A DNA stretch of 64,000 nt from NCBI RefSeq assembly GCF_000024005.1, contig NC_013132.1:2536001-2600000 (forward strand), given 5' to 3'. Numbering within the stretch: the stretch's first letter is position 1; every line of letters starts with the position of its first letter. Source of the stretch: Chitinophaga pinensis DSM 2588. Its GTDB lineage: Bacteria > Bacteroidota > Bacteroidia > Chitinophagales > Chitinophagaceae. Below the pieces are notes generated by a model. That model had not been told where the DNA came from. It did not search any database and saw only the letters and a list, made by a program, of their open reading frames with translations. Below are positions 54,593 through 63,275 of this stretch, piece after piece. The translations under genes were made by a program, and so were the position numbers.

Positions 54593-56149
54593 ATGAAATC
54601 GCTGCTTTTGCTGACAGCATTTACACTGGCATATCTGTCCGGATATGCGCAATCAAAGACGGCTGATAAAGCTGTAAATCCTATTATCTACGCGGATGTG
54701 CCAGACCTGGCTATGATACGGGTCGGGGATACTTATTACATGAGCAGTACGACGACGCATATGGCGCCTGGTGTACCGATTATGAAATCCACTGATCTTG
54801 TCAACTGGCAGATGGTGGGCTATGCTTATGACGTACTGGATGATATGGATGCCCTCAATCTGGATAATGGAAAGAGTGCTTATGGCAGTGGTTCCTGGGC
54901 GAGTAGCCTTCGTTATCATGAGGGTATTTTCTATCTGACTACATTTTGTGGTACCACGCATAAGACGTATGTATACACTACAAAAGATATAGAGAGAGGT
55001 CCCTGGAAGAAAGCGTCTTTTACACCGATGCTGCATGATCATTCTTTATTTTTTGATGATGATGGGAAGGTGTATATGGTATATGGAAGCGGGAAAATCA
55101 TGCTGGCGGAACTGAATAGCGATGCTGCGGGTATTAAGCCGGCTACAGCAGGTAAGGTGATTATTGAAAATGCCAGTGCGCCTGCCGGACCGAATATTGG
55201 TCTGCCGGCAGAGGGTTCCCAGTTATTTAAGATCGATGGCTGGTATTACCTGTTTAATATCTGCTGGCCTAAGGGTGGTATGCGTACGGTGACTGTGCAC
55301 CGGGCCAATAAGATCACCGGACCTTATGAAGGACGTGTAGCATTGCAGGACAGGGGCATTGCACAGGGAGGATTGATCAGTACCCCGGATGGGAAGTGGT
55401 ATACCTATCTTTTCCGGGATTTCGGTGCTGTCGGGCGAGTACCTTATTGGGCGCCTGTGCATTGGGAAGATGGCTGGCCGGTATTGGGCATTAACGGCGT
55501 AGTACCTGATTCGCTGGATTTACCGGCATCAAATGGGATGATGGGAGAGATCGTAGCATCGGATGAATTCAACAGGAAAAAAGGAGATCGTGTGTTGCCA
55601 TATGCGTGGCAATGGAATCATCAGCCTGCAAATCATCTGTGGTCATTGCAGCAACGCCCTGGTTATCTGCGGTTGACTACTGGTCGTGTAGATACTTCTC
55701 TTTTCCTTGCCAGGAATATGCTGACACAAAGAACTTATGGACCTCAGTGCTCCGGTATCACTGCGCTGGATGTGACACATATGAAAGACGGAGATTGTGC
55801 GGGCTTGACCTTATTTCAGCAGGAATATGGCTGGATAGGGGTGAAGGTGGAGAAGAATGTCCGTTACCTGGTGATGGTCAGTTATGTGTCAGGCCGGCCT
55901 GTTGAACAGGGTAGAATACCTTTACAGCAAAAGACGGTTTATCTGAAAGCGGATTGCGATTTCCGTAACCTGACTGATAAGGGGTACTTTTATTATAGCC
56001 TGGATGGTCAATCCTGGGTGCAGTTCGGAACGGTATTACAGATGAAATACACCTTGCCTCATTTTATCGGCTACCGTTATGGGTTGTTTAATTACGCTAC
56101 TACAACAGCGGGTGGATACGCAGATTTTGATTTCTTCCGCTGGCAATAA
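54593..56149 (+). CDS. Glycoside hydrolase family 43 enzyme with C-terminal beta-sandwich domain
   Basis: A 518-residue secreted enzyme. Signal peptide (LLLLTAFTLAYLSGYAQ) precedes the five-bladed GH43 propeller (about 28-310). The three catalytic acids can be placed: base Asp35 in IIYADVPD, pKa-modulating Asp149 in MLHDHSLFF, and acid Glu207 in PAEGSQLF. The C-terminal part (about 325-518) is a concanavalin-like beta-sandwich of the kind seen in beta-xylosidases (GDCAGLTLFQQEYGWIGVKV). Similarity is to the xylosidase/arabinofuranosidase branch, and exact specificity is uncertain. It follows module 3 but has its own transcript, since a terminator separates them. It is the only glycosidase in the window. 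Confidence 0.93.
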   Translation: MKSLLLLTAFTLAYLSGYAQSKTADKAVNPIIYADVPDLAMIRVGDTYYMSSTTTHMAPGVPIMKSTDLVNWQMVGYAYDVLDDMDALNLDNGKSAYGSGSWASSLRYHEGIFYLTTFCGTTHKTYVYTTKDIERGPWKKASFTPMLHDHSLFFDDDGKVYMVYGSGKIMLAELNSDAAGIKPATAGKVIIENASAPAGPNIGLPAEGSQLFKIDGWYYLFNICWPKGGMRTVTVHRANKITGPYEGRVALQDRGIAQGGLISTPDGKWYTYLFRDFGAVGRVPYWAPVHWEDGWPVLGINGVVPDSLDLPASNGMMGEIVASDEFNRKKGDRVLPYAWQWNHQPANHLWSLQQRPGYLRLTTGRVDTSLFLARNMLTQRTYGPQCSGITALDVTHMKDGDCAGLTLFQQEYGWIGVKVEKNVRYLVMVSYVSGRPVEQGRIPLQQKTVYLKADCDFRNLTDKGYFYYSLDGQSWVQFGTVLQMKYTLPHFIGYRYGLFNYATTTAGGYADFDFFRWQ

Positions 56150-56152
56150 ATA

Positions 56153-56181
56153 AAAACGGCTTCTCTTTCAGAAGCCGTTTT
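56153..56181. terminator. Bidirectional terminator between GH43 and the HEAT-repeat operon
   Basis: AAAACGGCTTCT (56153-56164) pairs perfectly with AGAAGCCGTTTT (56170-56181). A and T runs on both sides suit both converging transcripts. Confidence 0.88.
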
Positions 56182-56189
56182 ATTATCTG

Positions 56190-58976
56190 TTACCTGGACT
56201 GTTCTTCTAAACGGGAGAGGGCGTTATTGATGTTACTCAGTTGCTCTTTTACCAGTTTTGTATGACTGTAATGTGCCAGGAGGTCTTTCAATACCTGATA
56301 GCCTTTTCCCATTTCTCCTGACTGCAAAGCTTTGGCGGCCTGCTGGTACAATTGCTGCGCTGCATCCTGATCAGGATCTGCTTTAGGGAAATGTCTGTAT
56401 TCAAAGGTCTCCCATAGTTCGTTGTTCCAGGGCCATTGCTGCTGAACGATATCTTTGTTCATACCCTTCAGTATATCCGGGAATTTCTTACCCGAGAAAT
56501 CTGGTTCCAGTCTTTGCTGTACTTTACAGATTGCCACATATACTTCTGCCGCTGCGTGGGCTAATTCAGGCGGTATGGGGTTGCCATTCATGAGTCTTAC
56601 GTAGTCATTCCATTTTTTCCAGAAGAGGTATACCATTCTGTCCCGCAGGCCATTTGTTTCCGGCAGGATGCGGATATTGTCAGCTAACTGCCGCAGGAAG
56701 GCTTGTAATGTCTCTGCGTTGCTGTATACTGTTTTTGCCCAGGTATTGCTGGCTTTTCTAAAAAGGTGTTCCAGCACAAGGTATTGCAGTGTTGCTTCAG
56801 GTGCATCGCTTGCTGAAGGAGACGTAGAGAACAGTTGTGTAATCAATTGTCCGGGTTCCATTGCGAATACGAGTTCCGCTATCGGCCAGTCGTTGTATGC
56901 GCTGTACCAGCCGCTGTATTCCCAGTCATTGATGGTGCTGTACCGCTTTTTGGAATGAAGGGTAGACAGGTTGTGTTGCATGTAACGACGGAAGTTGTCT
57001 TGCGTGAATAATGCAATTACCCTGTCACGGTATTCCAGGTCCATAAAGCCGGTGCTTTCCAGGTATTTTCTGACCATGTAAGTGCCGTCTTTGTCGATGG
57101 AGGTCAGCAGGTAATCAAGGCTGATCTGTACCAGTTCGGGCGTAACCAGTTTACCTGTCTGCATAATATTCAGCAGTCGCTGGAGAATGCCGTCCGTCTT
57201 TGGAAGACTTAACAACATCTTATACAATGCAATGACCTCTGTCTTTTTGATCGTTCTGTTCTGCCAGGCTTCATTCAGCATTCTTTCTGCTTCCATGAAG
57301 GTTTGCATACCATTCTTCTTCAACAGCGTCTCTTTGAATGCAGGCAGGAAAGCGCCTGTCTGATCTGCCTTTTCTGTTTCTGACAGCAGCCAGTTGGCTT
57401 TGGTCAGCGAAACGATATAAGGCAGTTCGGCCCTTATTGTTGCATCCTGAGCGGATAGTATTCCGAGTGTCTGTACCCATTCGTCCAGGGGCGCCTGTGG
57501 ATAAAATGCAATGTGCCGGTAAAGTACATTGATCATTGTCGGCGCCAGTTGGTGAATATCTGTTTCCAGTGTTTTTAATAAGCCATAAATACTGGCGACT
57601 TCTGAGATGCTTTTTGCCTGTTCGAGCATCAGTCCCAGACTGCGTTTAAGATCGGGAGAATCGCTGTAGGAGAAGGTACGCAGGCGTTCTGTTACCATGT
57701 GTTTGATAGCAGGAGGGAAGTAGACACCTTCCAAGATCTCTCTGAAGAGTTGCAGTAAGAGTGCCTTGTTTTCTTCTGTAACAGGGATCTGCGTGGCGGC
57801 TTCGGCCAGTTGTATTTTTAAGTGATGTTCGGTTTCTGCTAATGCCAGCGATATCAACGCTGCTTCTGTGGCAGGCGATTTACGACCGGTGTGTAGCAGT
57901 ACGGATATCAGTGCACTACGTAATACGGTAAGTGGTTCTTTATTGATAGCAGCTATCAATGCCGGTTCGATGGTGTCCTGGTAGCGAACAAAATGTTGTT
58001 GCAGATAAGGAATGGCGGCTTCTCTGACATAGGGATTGGTATCCTGTAAGCCTTTTATCAGCAGGGCAGGTATTTCGCTATGGCGGAGTAAGGAGAGCAG
58101 GCTGATTTTCAGTCCGGCGGACTGACTGTCTGCAAACAACTGAGACAGTTGTTCTGCCAGTTCCGGGTGTGCTGTCAACCTGTCTTTCAGTATAGCCAGT
58201 AATTCCGGTTGATCGGGCATACGTTGTAATGCCGCGAGGACACCAGGAAACAATGACTGGTCTGCGGTCTTCAGTCCGGCGAGCAATTGAATAATCGCGG
58301 TACGTACATGTAAGTCATTCTCCTCAAGGAACTGTGTAGACAGGGTACTGATCACTGCCGGAGAAGGAGCTGGCAGCGATGCGAGGAAACTGATGGCATC
58401 CAGTCTGGTACTGCTGCTTTCCAGTGGGGACAGGAACTGTAATACCAGTTCTGCTGCTGATTCCATCGGAAACTGTTTTACCAGCTGCAACAAGCTGTAT
58501 TTGGTTTTTGTGGGCGCCAGTGGAATGAATGCGCTGATCTTTTGGATGGTAGCAGGCGTTTTTTGTACGCTGTTGCCCAGACCAAGTATACATTCCAGTT
58601 GTATGGCGATATCAAGATCGTTGACCAGTGTTTCTGCCAGGATTTCCTGTACGAGGTCTACGTGTGACGCGAGTGCTGCGAGTTTATGTACTGCCTGCAG
58701 GCGTAGTGCTCTTTCTGTTTCCAGGCAGGCAAACCAGCAGAAGGTATCAATATAGGCACTCCGTTGAGTAAGACGGGTGATGGGGATGTCGGACAGGAGT
58801 GCCAGCATCCGCGCACGTATGGTGGTGGAGGCTTCGTTTCTCGCTGCGAGGGACAGTTTTTCTGCGGCTTCGTCTGTAGCGAGGAAGGGTTGCAGACTGT
58901 TTAGTGCATCCAGGCGTTCTGTTTCCGAACGTTCAGGCGCTAATAGTATATCGAATAAAGCTAATTCTTCAGGCAT
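56190..58976 (-). CDS. Large HEAT/ARM-repeat protein, third and longest of three
   Basis: A 928-residue soluble protein made almost wholly of paired amphipathic helices of about 35-40 residues, the pattern of HEAT/ARM repeats (for example IRARMLALLSDIPITRLTQ, LQDTNPYVREAAIPYLQQHF and LLSLLRHSEIPALLIKGL). No signal peptide, membrane helix or catalytic motif is seen. The C-terminal 200 residues depart from the repeat and are Trp/Tyr-rich (YSGWYSAYNDWPIAELVFAM, VYLFWKKWNDYVRLMNGN), ending in a TPR-like helix pair (about 865-920). Such solenoids are scaffolds for protein or nucleic-acid partners. It is the last gene of the minus-strand operon, 50 bases after the second HEAT gene. Confidence 0.85.
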   Translation of the reverse strand: MPEELALFDILLAPERSETERLDALNSLQPFLATDEAAEKLSLAARNEASTTIRARMLALLSDIPITRLTQRSAYIDTFCWFACLETERALRLQAVHKLAALASHVDLVQEILAETLVNDLDIAIQLECILGLGNSVQKTPATIQKISAFIPLAPTKTKYSLLQLVKQFPMESAAELVLQFLSPLESSSTRLDAISFLASLPAPSPAVISTLSTQFLEENDLHVRTAIIQLLAGLKTADQSLFPGVLAALQRMPDQPELLAILKDRLTAHPELAEQLSQLFADSQSAGLKISLLSLLRHSEIPALLIKGLQDTNPYVREAAIPYLQQHFVRYQDTIEPALIAAINKEPLTVLRSALISVLLHTGRKSPATEAALISLALAETEHHLKIQLAEAATQIPVTEENKALLLQLFREILEGVYFPPAIKHMVTERLRTFSYSDSPDLKRSLGLMLEQAKSISEVASIYGLLKTLETDIHQLAPTMINVLYRHIAFYPQAPLDEWVQTLGILSAQDATIRAELPYIVSLTKANWLLSETEKADQTGAFLPAFKETLLKKNGMQTFMEAERMLNEAWQNRTIKKTEVIALYKMLLSLPKTDGILQRLLNIMQTGKLVTPELVQISLDYLLTSIDKDGTYMVRKYLESTGFMDLEYRDRVIALFTQDNFRRYMQHNLSTLHSKKRYSTINDWEYSGWYSAYNDWPIAELVFAMEPGQLITQLFSTSPSASDAPEATLQYLVLEHLFRKASNTWAKTVYSNAETLQAFLRQLADNIRILPETNGLRDRMVYLFWKKWNDYVRLMNGNPIPPELAHAAAEVYVAICKVQQRLEPDFSGKKFPDILKGMNKDIVQQQWPWNNELWETFEYRHFPKADPDQDAAQQLYQQAAKALQSGEMGKGYQVLKDLLAHYSHTKLVKEQLSNINNALSRLEEQSR

Positions 58977-59026
58977 CGTTTAAAGTTATCAGGTCAGCAA
59001 ATCGGCATCCGGGTATCACTGTATGA

Positions 59027-61192
59027 TTAATCAGCGAAACCGGGTCCTTCTTCGTCAGCAAATCCCGGTTTCTCCGGCGCTGCATTGCGCAGCATCTTTT
59101 CCAGGTCCATACCCGCATTGCGGGTGGCGTCTTTCAATGCGCGCATGGCGTCGGCATCCTGTTGTACAAAAGGCTGCTGTACGATCCATTGCAGCAATTC
59201 CGGAACGGGCGCCCAGGAACTGTTGGCCGAGAGATAACTGATGTAAGGCAGGACACCTGCAGCAGATTGTTGTTTTTGCAGGTGTTGCCGGAATACTGTT
59301 TCCAGTTCATCGCCCCAGATGAGATGATTCAGTTCATCCAGTTGGAGCAGATTGATATAACGGCCTCTTTTTTCCAGTAGGGACCACAATCCTTCTTTTA
59401 GTTCGGCGAATTGCGGATTGCTTTTCAGCACCAGCAGGTATTGCCTGAATTTAGACTCATTACCGAGGTCTGTGGTCAGGAGCTGGTTGAGTGTGTATCT
59501 GCTGAGATTATCGTCTATACCCGCCTTAACGGCCAGGAAACGGAGTATATCTACATCGGAGACACGCTCCTGGTAGAGAGAAGAACTTCCGCCAGGTGTA
59601 AGGGCTGCCCAGAGGATACTGCGGGCCATGGCAGGATTATCATCATAGTACATCCAGAGATGTGGGAATATACCAGAGAAATCATGTTCAACATCTGCTT
59701 TGTGCAGCCATTGTTCCCAGTTGATATGTTCACCACCAGCCTGGGAGATCGCGCTTTCCTGGACCTTGGTACAGATATCACGGATGGTGGCATCGGTTTC
59801 GTGGTCGGCCAGTTTGCCGAACACCTGTATGGTAGCGGAAGATAAGTCCGGAATGGTACTGATCTTTCTGGCCAGTGTACGGCGGAGGTCTGCCTGCAGG
59901 TCCGGATACAGTAATACAGGCGCTGCTGCCTCTACGGTCGCAATATTGGTCCGAGTCAGCGGTATTAACAATATCCCTCTGATACCTGCTTCTTTAATAG
60001 CCGGTGAAGTTGCATCCAGGGCTTTCAGGTAGAAGCTGTTCAGTTCATCACCTGTTGTGACCGCGGCAGCGATGGCATTCAGGATGGCGGTACGGCATTC
60101 CGTATGTTGTTCCTGTTCGAATAACTGCACAAATCTTTCAAATAGTGCAGGTCGTTGCGGGATCAGTTTACCGAGGATTTCATAAATGCGTACTGCCAGT
60201 GTGGTCTGGATGTTTTGCGTGAGCAGCTGTGACAAGGCATTGGACAATGTTTCATGTTGCGCGGTATATGGCGCGAGCAGGTTGATCAGTCCCAGTGCAA
60301 TGCCGGCTTCTTTTTCGGTAGCCAGGTTATTACAGAGGTGTGTAATGATCGCCGGCGTCAGTTTGATGCTATAGGAAAATGCGTGCAGGGCTGCATTTCT
60401 TACACTGGCATCCGGATCATTCCTGCCGGATTCGAGTAGTACATCGATCAGTTCGGGACTGTCTATGCCATGTACTGCCAGTAATTGTATACAACGGATA
60501 CAGATCAATGGAGATCTGTCTGATTTTATCAGTTGCGCGAGGGCGTCTGTCGGTACATAAGATCTGTCAAAGCAGAAGCGCAGGACCATTTCTTTGATCA
60601 GGAAGGGTTCTTCCGGTGTCAATAACTGACTGATCAGGGGGAGGTCTGCTTCATGCTGCAGGAGTAATCTGTTCACCAGTACCAGCTTGTCGGCTTCATC
60701 TACTTTGTTGAGTATCTCTTTATAGAAGCTGAGATCTTCAGGGCTTGCATCCAACGGTATCAGCAACCACGATAAGATCATGCTGCTGACATCTCTGTTG
60801 TCCTGTTGCCGGTAGAAGGAGATCAGGTGTTGCCTGGCCTGTTTATATGTGATAGAGAATCTGCCCAGCAGGGGAAGGATAATATCCCTGCTTTCATCCT
60901 GTTGGAGGGAGTTGATCAGCACATGGATAAACCGGTCTTTGATCGCTATCTGGTGCATACCCGTGCCGGCCAGTTGTAGCAACATGTCCGCTTTGAGCTG
61001 TGTATCTTTTTCTGCTTCGATCAGGTCTATCCATTTTGCAGCAATCGCGGGATCCTGCAGGTATGGACTTGCTGACGACAGCAGGGAGTATTTTGTATCT
61101 GTATCGGAGAGCGGTACCATATCCAGCATCATCAGTGATTGTGAGGTATTGGCCGTTCTTCTTTCTTTGATCTGTTCAATAATGTTACTCAT
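59027..61192 (-). CDS. HEAT/ARM-repeat protein, second of three
   Basis: A 721-residue soluble protein of HEAT/ARM-type helical repeats (LINSLQQDESRDIILPLLGR, SGRNDPDASVRNAALHAFSY, FEQEQHTECRTAILNAIAAA). No catalytic motif, signal or membrane helix. A Trp/Tyr-rich segment appears at about 505-545 (EQWLHKADVEHDFSGIFPHL, WMYYDDNPAMARSILWAALT). The C-terminus carries a short repeated acidic tail, PGFADEEGPGFAD. The ATG at 61192 lies one base after the stop of the upstream HEAT gene, so translation is coupled. It is related in style, though not closely in sequence, to the other two HEAT proteins, and the three probably form one complex. Confidence 0.86.
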   Translation of the reverse strand: MSNIIEQIKERRTANTSQSLMMLDMVPLSDTDTKYSLLSSASPYLQDPAIAAKWIDLIEAEKDTQLKADMLLQLAGTGMHQIAIKDRFIHVLINSLQQDESRDIILPLLGRFSITYKQARQHLISFYRQQDNRDVSSMILSWLLIPLDASPEDLSFYKEILNKVDEADKLVLVNRLLLQHEADLPLISQLLTPEEPFLIKEMVLRFCFDRSYVPTDALAQLIKSDRSPLICIRCIQLLAVHGIDSPELIDVLLESGRNDPDASVRNAALHAFSYSIKLTPAIITHLCNNLATEKEAGIALGLINLLAPYTAQHETLSNALSQLLTQNIQTTLAVRIYEILGKLIPQRPALFERFVQLFEQEQHTECRTAILNAIAAAVTTGDELNSFYLKALDATSPAIKEAGIRGILLIPLTRTNIATVEAAAPVLLYPDLQADLRRTLARKISTIPDLSSATIQVFGKLADHETDATIRDICTKVQESAISQAGGEHINWEQWLHKADVEHDFSGIFPHLWMYYDDNPAMARSILWAALTPGGSSSLYQERVSDVDILRFLAVKAGIDDNLSRYTLNQLLTTDLGNESKFRQYLLVLKSNPQFAELKEGLWSLLEKRGRYINLLQLDELNHLIWGDELETVFRQHLQKQQSAAGVLPYISYLSANSSWAPVPELLQWIVQQPFVQQDADAMRALKDATRNAGMDLEKMLRNAAPEKPGFADEEGPGFAD

Positions 61193-61193
61193 C

Positions 61194-62819
61194 TCAGGAT
61201 GTTTTCAGCGTATTGGGTTTAATACCTGCCAGGGTTGCTGTGAGTGTGTCCTGCTGACCGGCTTCCAGGTTTAATTTCAGTATGGCGTCCAGTGCTTTTT
61301 GTCTGGACTGGGTGTCGACCATTTCATTGCGTACGACGGACAGTAGTACATCGAAGCGTTTTTCCACGCCGGGGCGCAGATAACCATCGAGACAAATCCG
61401 CAGTAGTTCCCGTTCGGTATCGTACAGCAATACATCTTCCAATGCAGCTGGTATTTGTGGATAGAGTTCCGCGACACCTGCCAGTATACCTGCACAGGTG
61501 ACCCTGAAAGGAGAACCTGGTTCTGTGAGTTCTGTACAGAAGGCGTCTACCAGTTGCGGGTGACGGGCAACGGACAATGCTTTTACCTGGTTGAAAAGTA
61601 TTTCCCGCAGGCTTTCATCCCTTTCTTTTGTGAATAACTGTAGTAATGTATCCAGTACCTGTTCGGTCTTCAGTCGACCGATCAGTAATGACAATACTTT
61701 CCTGCGTTGTGCCGTATTAGGCAGGTCTTTGATACCGTCCAGCAACATATTGCTGATTTCCGGATCTCTGCCTGCATAAGGGGCCAGCATATCGGTGAGT
61801 TGATTGAATTCAGTATCGTCGAAAACGCCCGGATGGGAACTGAAGGCCGCAGCGACTGTATTACGGATTTCTGGCAGTCGCATCACTGGTTTTAGTAGTT
61901 CCAATACAGTGAGACGCACTCCTTCTGAGCGGTCTGCGGCGAGAGAAGCGGCCAGCTGTATGAGCTGTTCGTTACTCAGTTCCGGCATCTCTTTCTGCAG
62001 GTGCAGTGCCTGTTGACGGATACTTTCATCACTGTCGTGGACGGAAGACCAGTATACCTGGGCCACCATATCCCCGTTCCAGGGGCGTATACGTTGTAAG
62101 GCGAGCAGTGCCTGTGCGCGCATATAAGCTTCATTGTCAGTACGCAGTACCTGTATGATCAGCGGTGCATAAGCAGCGTCCAGCAGCTTAGCATCTGCGA
62201 GGCGCCTGAGGATGCGTATACGTATATCTTTATCATTCTTTACATCCAGATAGGGTTGTAAAGCGGTCACGATCTTTTCTCCCCATACCGGGCATTTCTC
62301 TGCCAGGGTGAGCGCCTGCATCTGTAATAGAGTACCACCGTGATGGTGTTTATCCAGCGCTGCCAGTGCAATCTCTTCTGTCACTGCCGGTAAAGTGGAT
62401 AAGGCATCCTGTACGGCGGCCATTTCCTGTTCACTGAGTTGTGTATCGGCGCCCAGTGTAATAAAGAAAGGCGCCAGGCGGCTATCCTGGTGCAGACTTT
62501 CCTGCAGGCGGTATAGCAGGGCTGTACGTGTATCACGGTCTTTCTCCTGCTGGAATACCAGTATCAATGCGTCGAATAGTGCACTGAGGTCCGTAAAACG
62601 GGAAGTATTCAGCGAAGAGAGGAAGAAAAGAAGTCTGTCGCGGGTTTCTTTGTCCTTTGTTTGTGGCAGTACTTCCAGCAGGGCAGTCGTCACTTCGGGT
62701 ACATGCAGGTTCTGTGATGCCAGTTGAATGATCTGGGCTTTGATCACCTGTTCTGCGTGGGGGCTTCCCAGTACTTTCCGGATCAGTCCCGGCAGGGAAT
62801 GTTGGGTCGTATTGTCCAT
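61194..62819 (-). CDS. HEAT/ARM-repeat protein, first of three
   Basis: A 541-residue soluble protein from the ATG at 62819 (MDNTTQHSLPGLIRKVLGSP). A TTG three codons earlier is possible but less likely. HEAT-type repeats fill the sequence (QVLRTDNEAYMRAQALLALQ, SSVHDSDESIRQQALHLQKE, ADRSEGVRLTVLELLKPVMR). No enzymatic motif was found. It is separated from the small Hfq-like gene upstream by 37 bases and from the next HEAT gene by one base. Without a catalytic partner in the operon, the system appears to be a multi-subunit scaffold. I know of no described family that matches this gene order. Confidence 0.86.
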   Translation of the reverse strand: MDNTTQHSLPGLIRKVLGSPHAEQVIKAQIIQLASQNLHVPEVTTALLEVLPQTKDKETRDRLLFFLSSLNTSRFTDLSALFDALILVFQQEKDRDTRTALLYRLQESLHQDSRLAPFFITLGADTQLSEQEMAAVQDALSTLPAVTEEIALAALDKHHHGGTLLQMQALTLAEKCPVWGEKIVTALQPYLDVKNDKDIRIRILRRLADAKLLDAAYAPLIIQVLRTDNEAYMRAQALLALQRIRPWNGDMVAQVYWSSVHDSDESIRQQALHLQKEMPELSNEQLIQLAASLAADRSEGVRLTVLELLKPVMRLPEIRNTVAAAFSSHPGVFDDTEFNQLTDMLAPYAGRDPEISNMLLDGIKDLPNTAQRRKVLSLLIGRLKTEQVLDTLLQLFTKERDESLREILFNQVKALSVARHPQLVDAFCTELTEPGSPFRVTCAGILAGVAELYPQIPAALEDVLLYDTERELLRICLDGYLRPGVEKRFDVLLSVVRNEMVDTQSRQKALDAILKLNLEAGQQDTLTATLAGIKPNTLKTS

Positions 62820-62856
62820 CCTTTTCAATTAGATATGATATAATAAAAGCGGGCGA

Positions 62857-63051
62857 TTACAATGTTTCTATCGCCTCTATTTTTTCGGTTTTGATCGTAC
62901 AGCGTTTGCCTTCAGCAGTTCTGACTTCTACGGCGCCGGGATGCAGCTGACTGACAATGCCGTGCACAATTGCGCTGGTCAAAAATATGGAGACGGGCTG
63001 TTGTTCTGTATAACTGTTTTCCAGTAATTTTTCGAACAGGGTTGTTGACAT
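62857..63051 (-). CDS. Small Hfq/LSm-like protein, candidate RNA-binding subunit
   Basis: A 64-residue protein, first in the HEAT operon. An N-terminal helix (about 3-14, TTLFEKLLENSY) is followed by strands QPVSIFLTSAIVHGIVSQL, AVEVRT, GKRCTIKT and EKIEAIETL. The helix-plus-five-strand order and the PVSIFL stretch match the start of the Sm fold of Hfq (which has PVSIYL), with the later IKTEKIEAI at the position of Hfq's Sm2 strand (VYKHAISTV). The Hfq YKH triad is not conserved, so this is at best a divergent relative. If it is an Sm-like ring it would bind RNA. The alternative is a small beta-barrel unrelated to Hfq. It would be missed by many gene callers because it is short. Confidence 0.75.
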   Translation of the reverse strand: MSTTLFEKLLENSYTEQQPVSIFLTSAIVHGIVSQLHPGAVEVRTAEGKRCTIKTEKIEAIETL

Positions 63052-63101
63052 GACGTTGGGGTTTTATTAACCAATGGGGTGAATTTCGAATATTTACCGG
63101 G

Positions 63102-63109
63102 CAAAAGTA
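63102..63109 (-). promoter_or_regulatory. Putative -7 box of the Hfq-like/HEAT operon
   Basis: The minus strand reads TACTTTTG, an exact TAnnTTTG match followed by C, 51 bases before the start codon. The -33 region falls within the GAATTAGG-type repeat block, and no TTG is present at the right distance. Confidence 0.45.
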
Positions 63110-63112
63110 GAA

Positions 63113-63270
63113 TTTAATTAGGAATTAAGAATTAGGAATTAGGAATTAAGCGGAGATCACAGCAACTTCTATACAACAAAAGGCGTCCTATATAAATGGA
63201 CGCCTTTTGTTGTATAGAAAACTAGTATTAAAATGAATTCCTAATTCTTAATTCCTAATTCCTAATTCTT
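63113..63270. repeat. GAATTAGG/GAATTAAG repeat block forming an inverted repeat around a terminator
   Basis: The left arm (about 63116-63150) is a run of tandem GAATTAGG or GAATTAAG units. The right arm (about 63236-63270) carries the same units in inverted orientation. A core of about 25 bases, TTAAGAATTAGGAATTAGG continuing to AATTAAG, is perfectly inverted between the arms. The 22-bp terminator stem sits in the centre. The whole unit is non-coding and could fold as one long hairpin or be a small mobile or structural repeat. Confidence 0.75.
63167..63219. terminator. Strong hairpin terminator with 22-bp perfect stem
   Basis: TTCTATACAACAAAAGGCGT plus CC (63167-63188) is perfectly complementary to GGACGCC onward (63198-63219), with a 9-base loop. 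The GGCGTCC...GGACGCCTTTTG core is a classical terminator for the TonB-receptor transcript on the minus strand. Confidence 0.85.
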
Positions 63271-63275
63271 ATCGG

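Noticed and set aside
63113..63270. CRISPR-like array
   Set aside because: The units are 8 bases, directly abutting and mirrored around a terminator, with no spacers.
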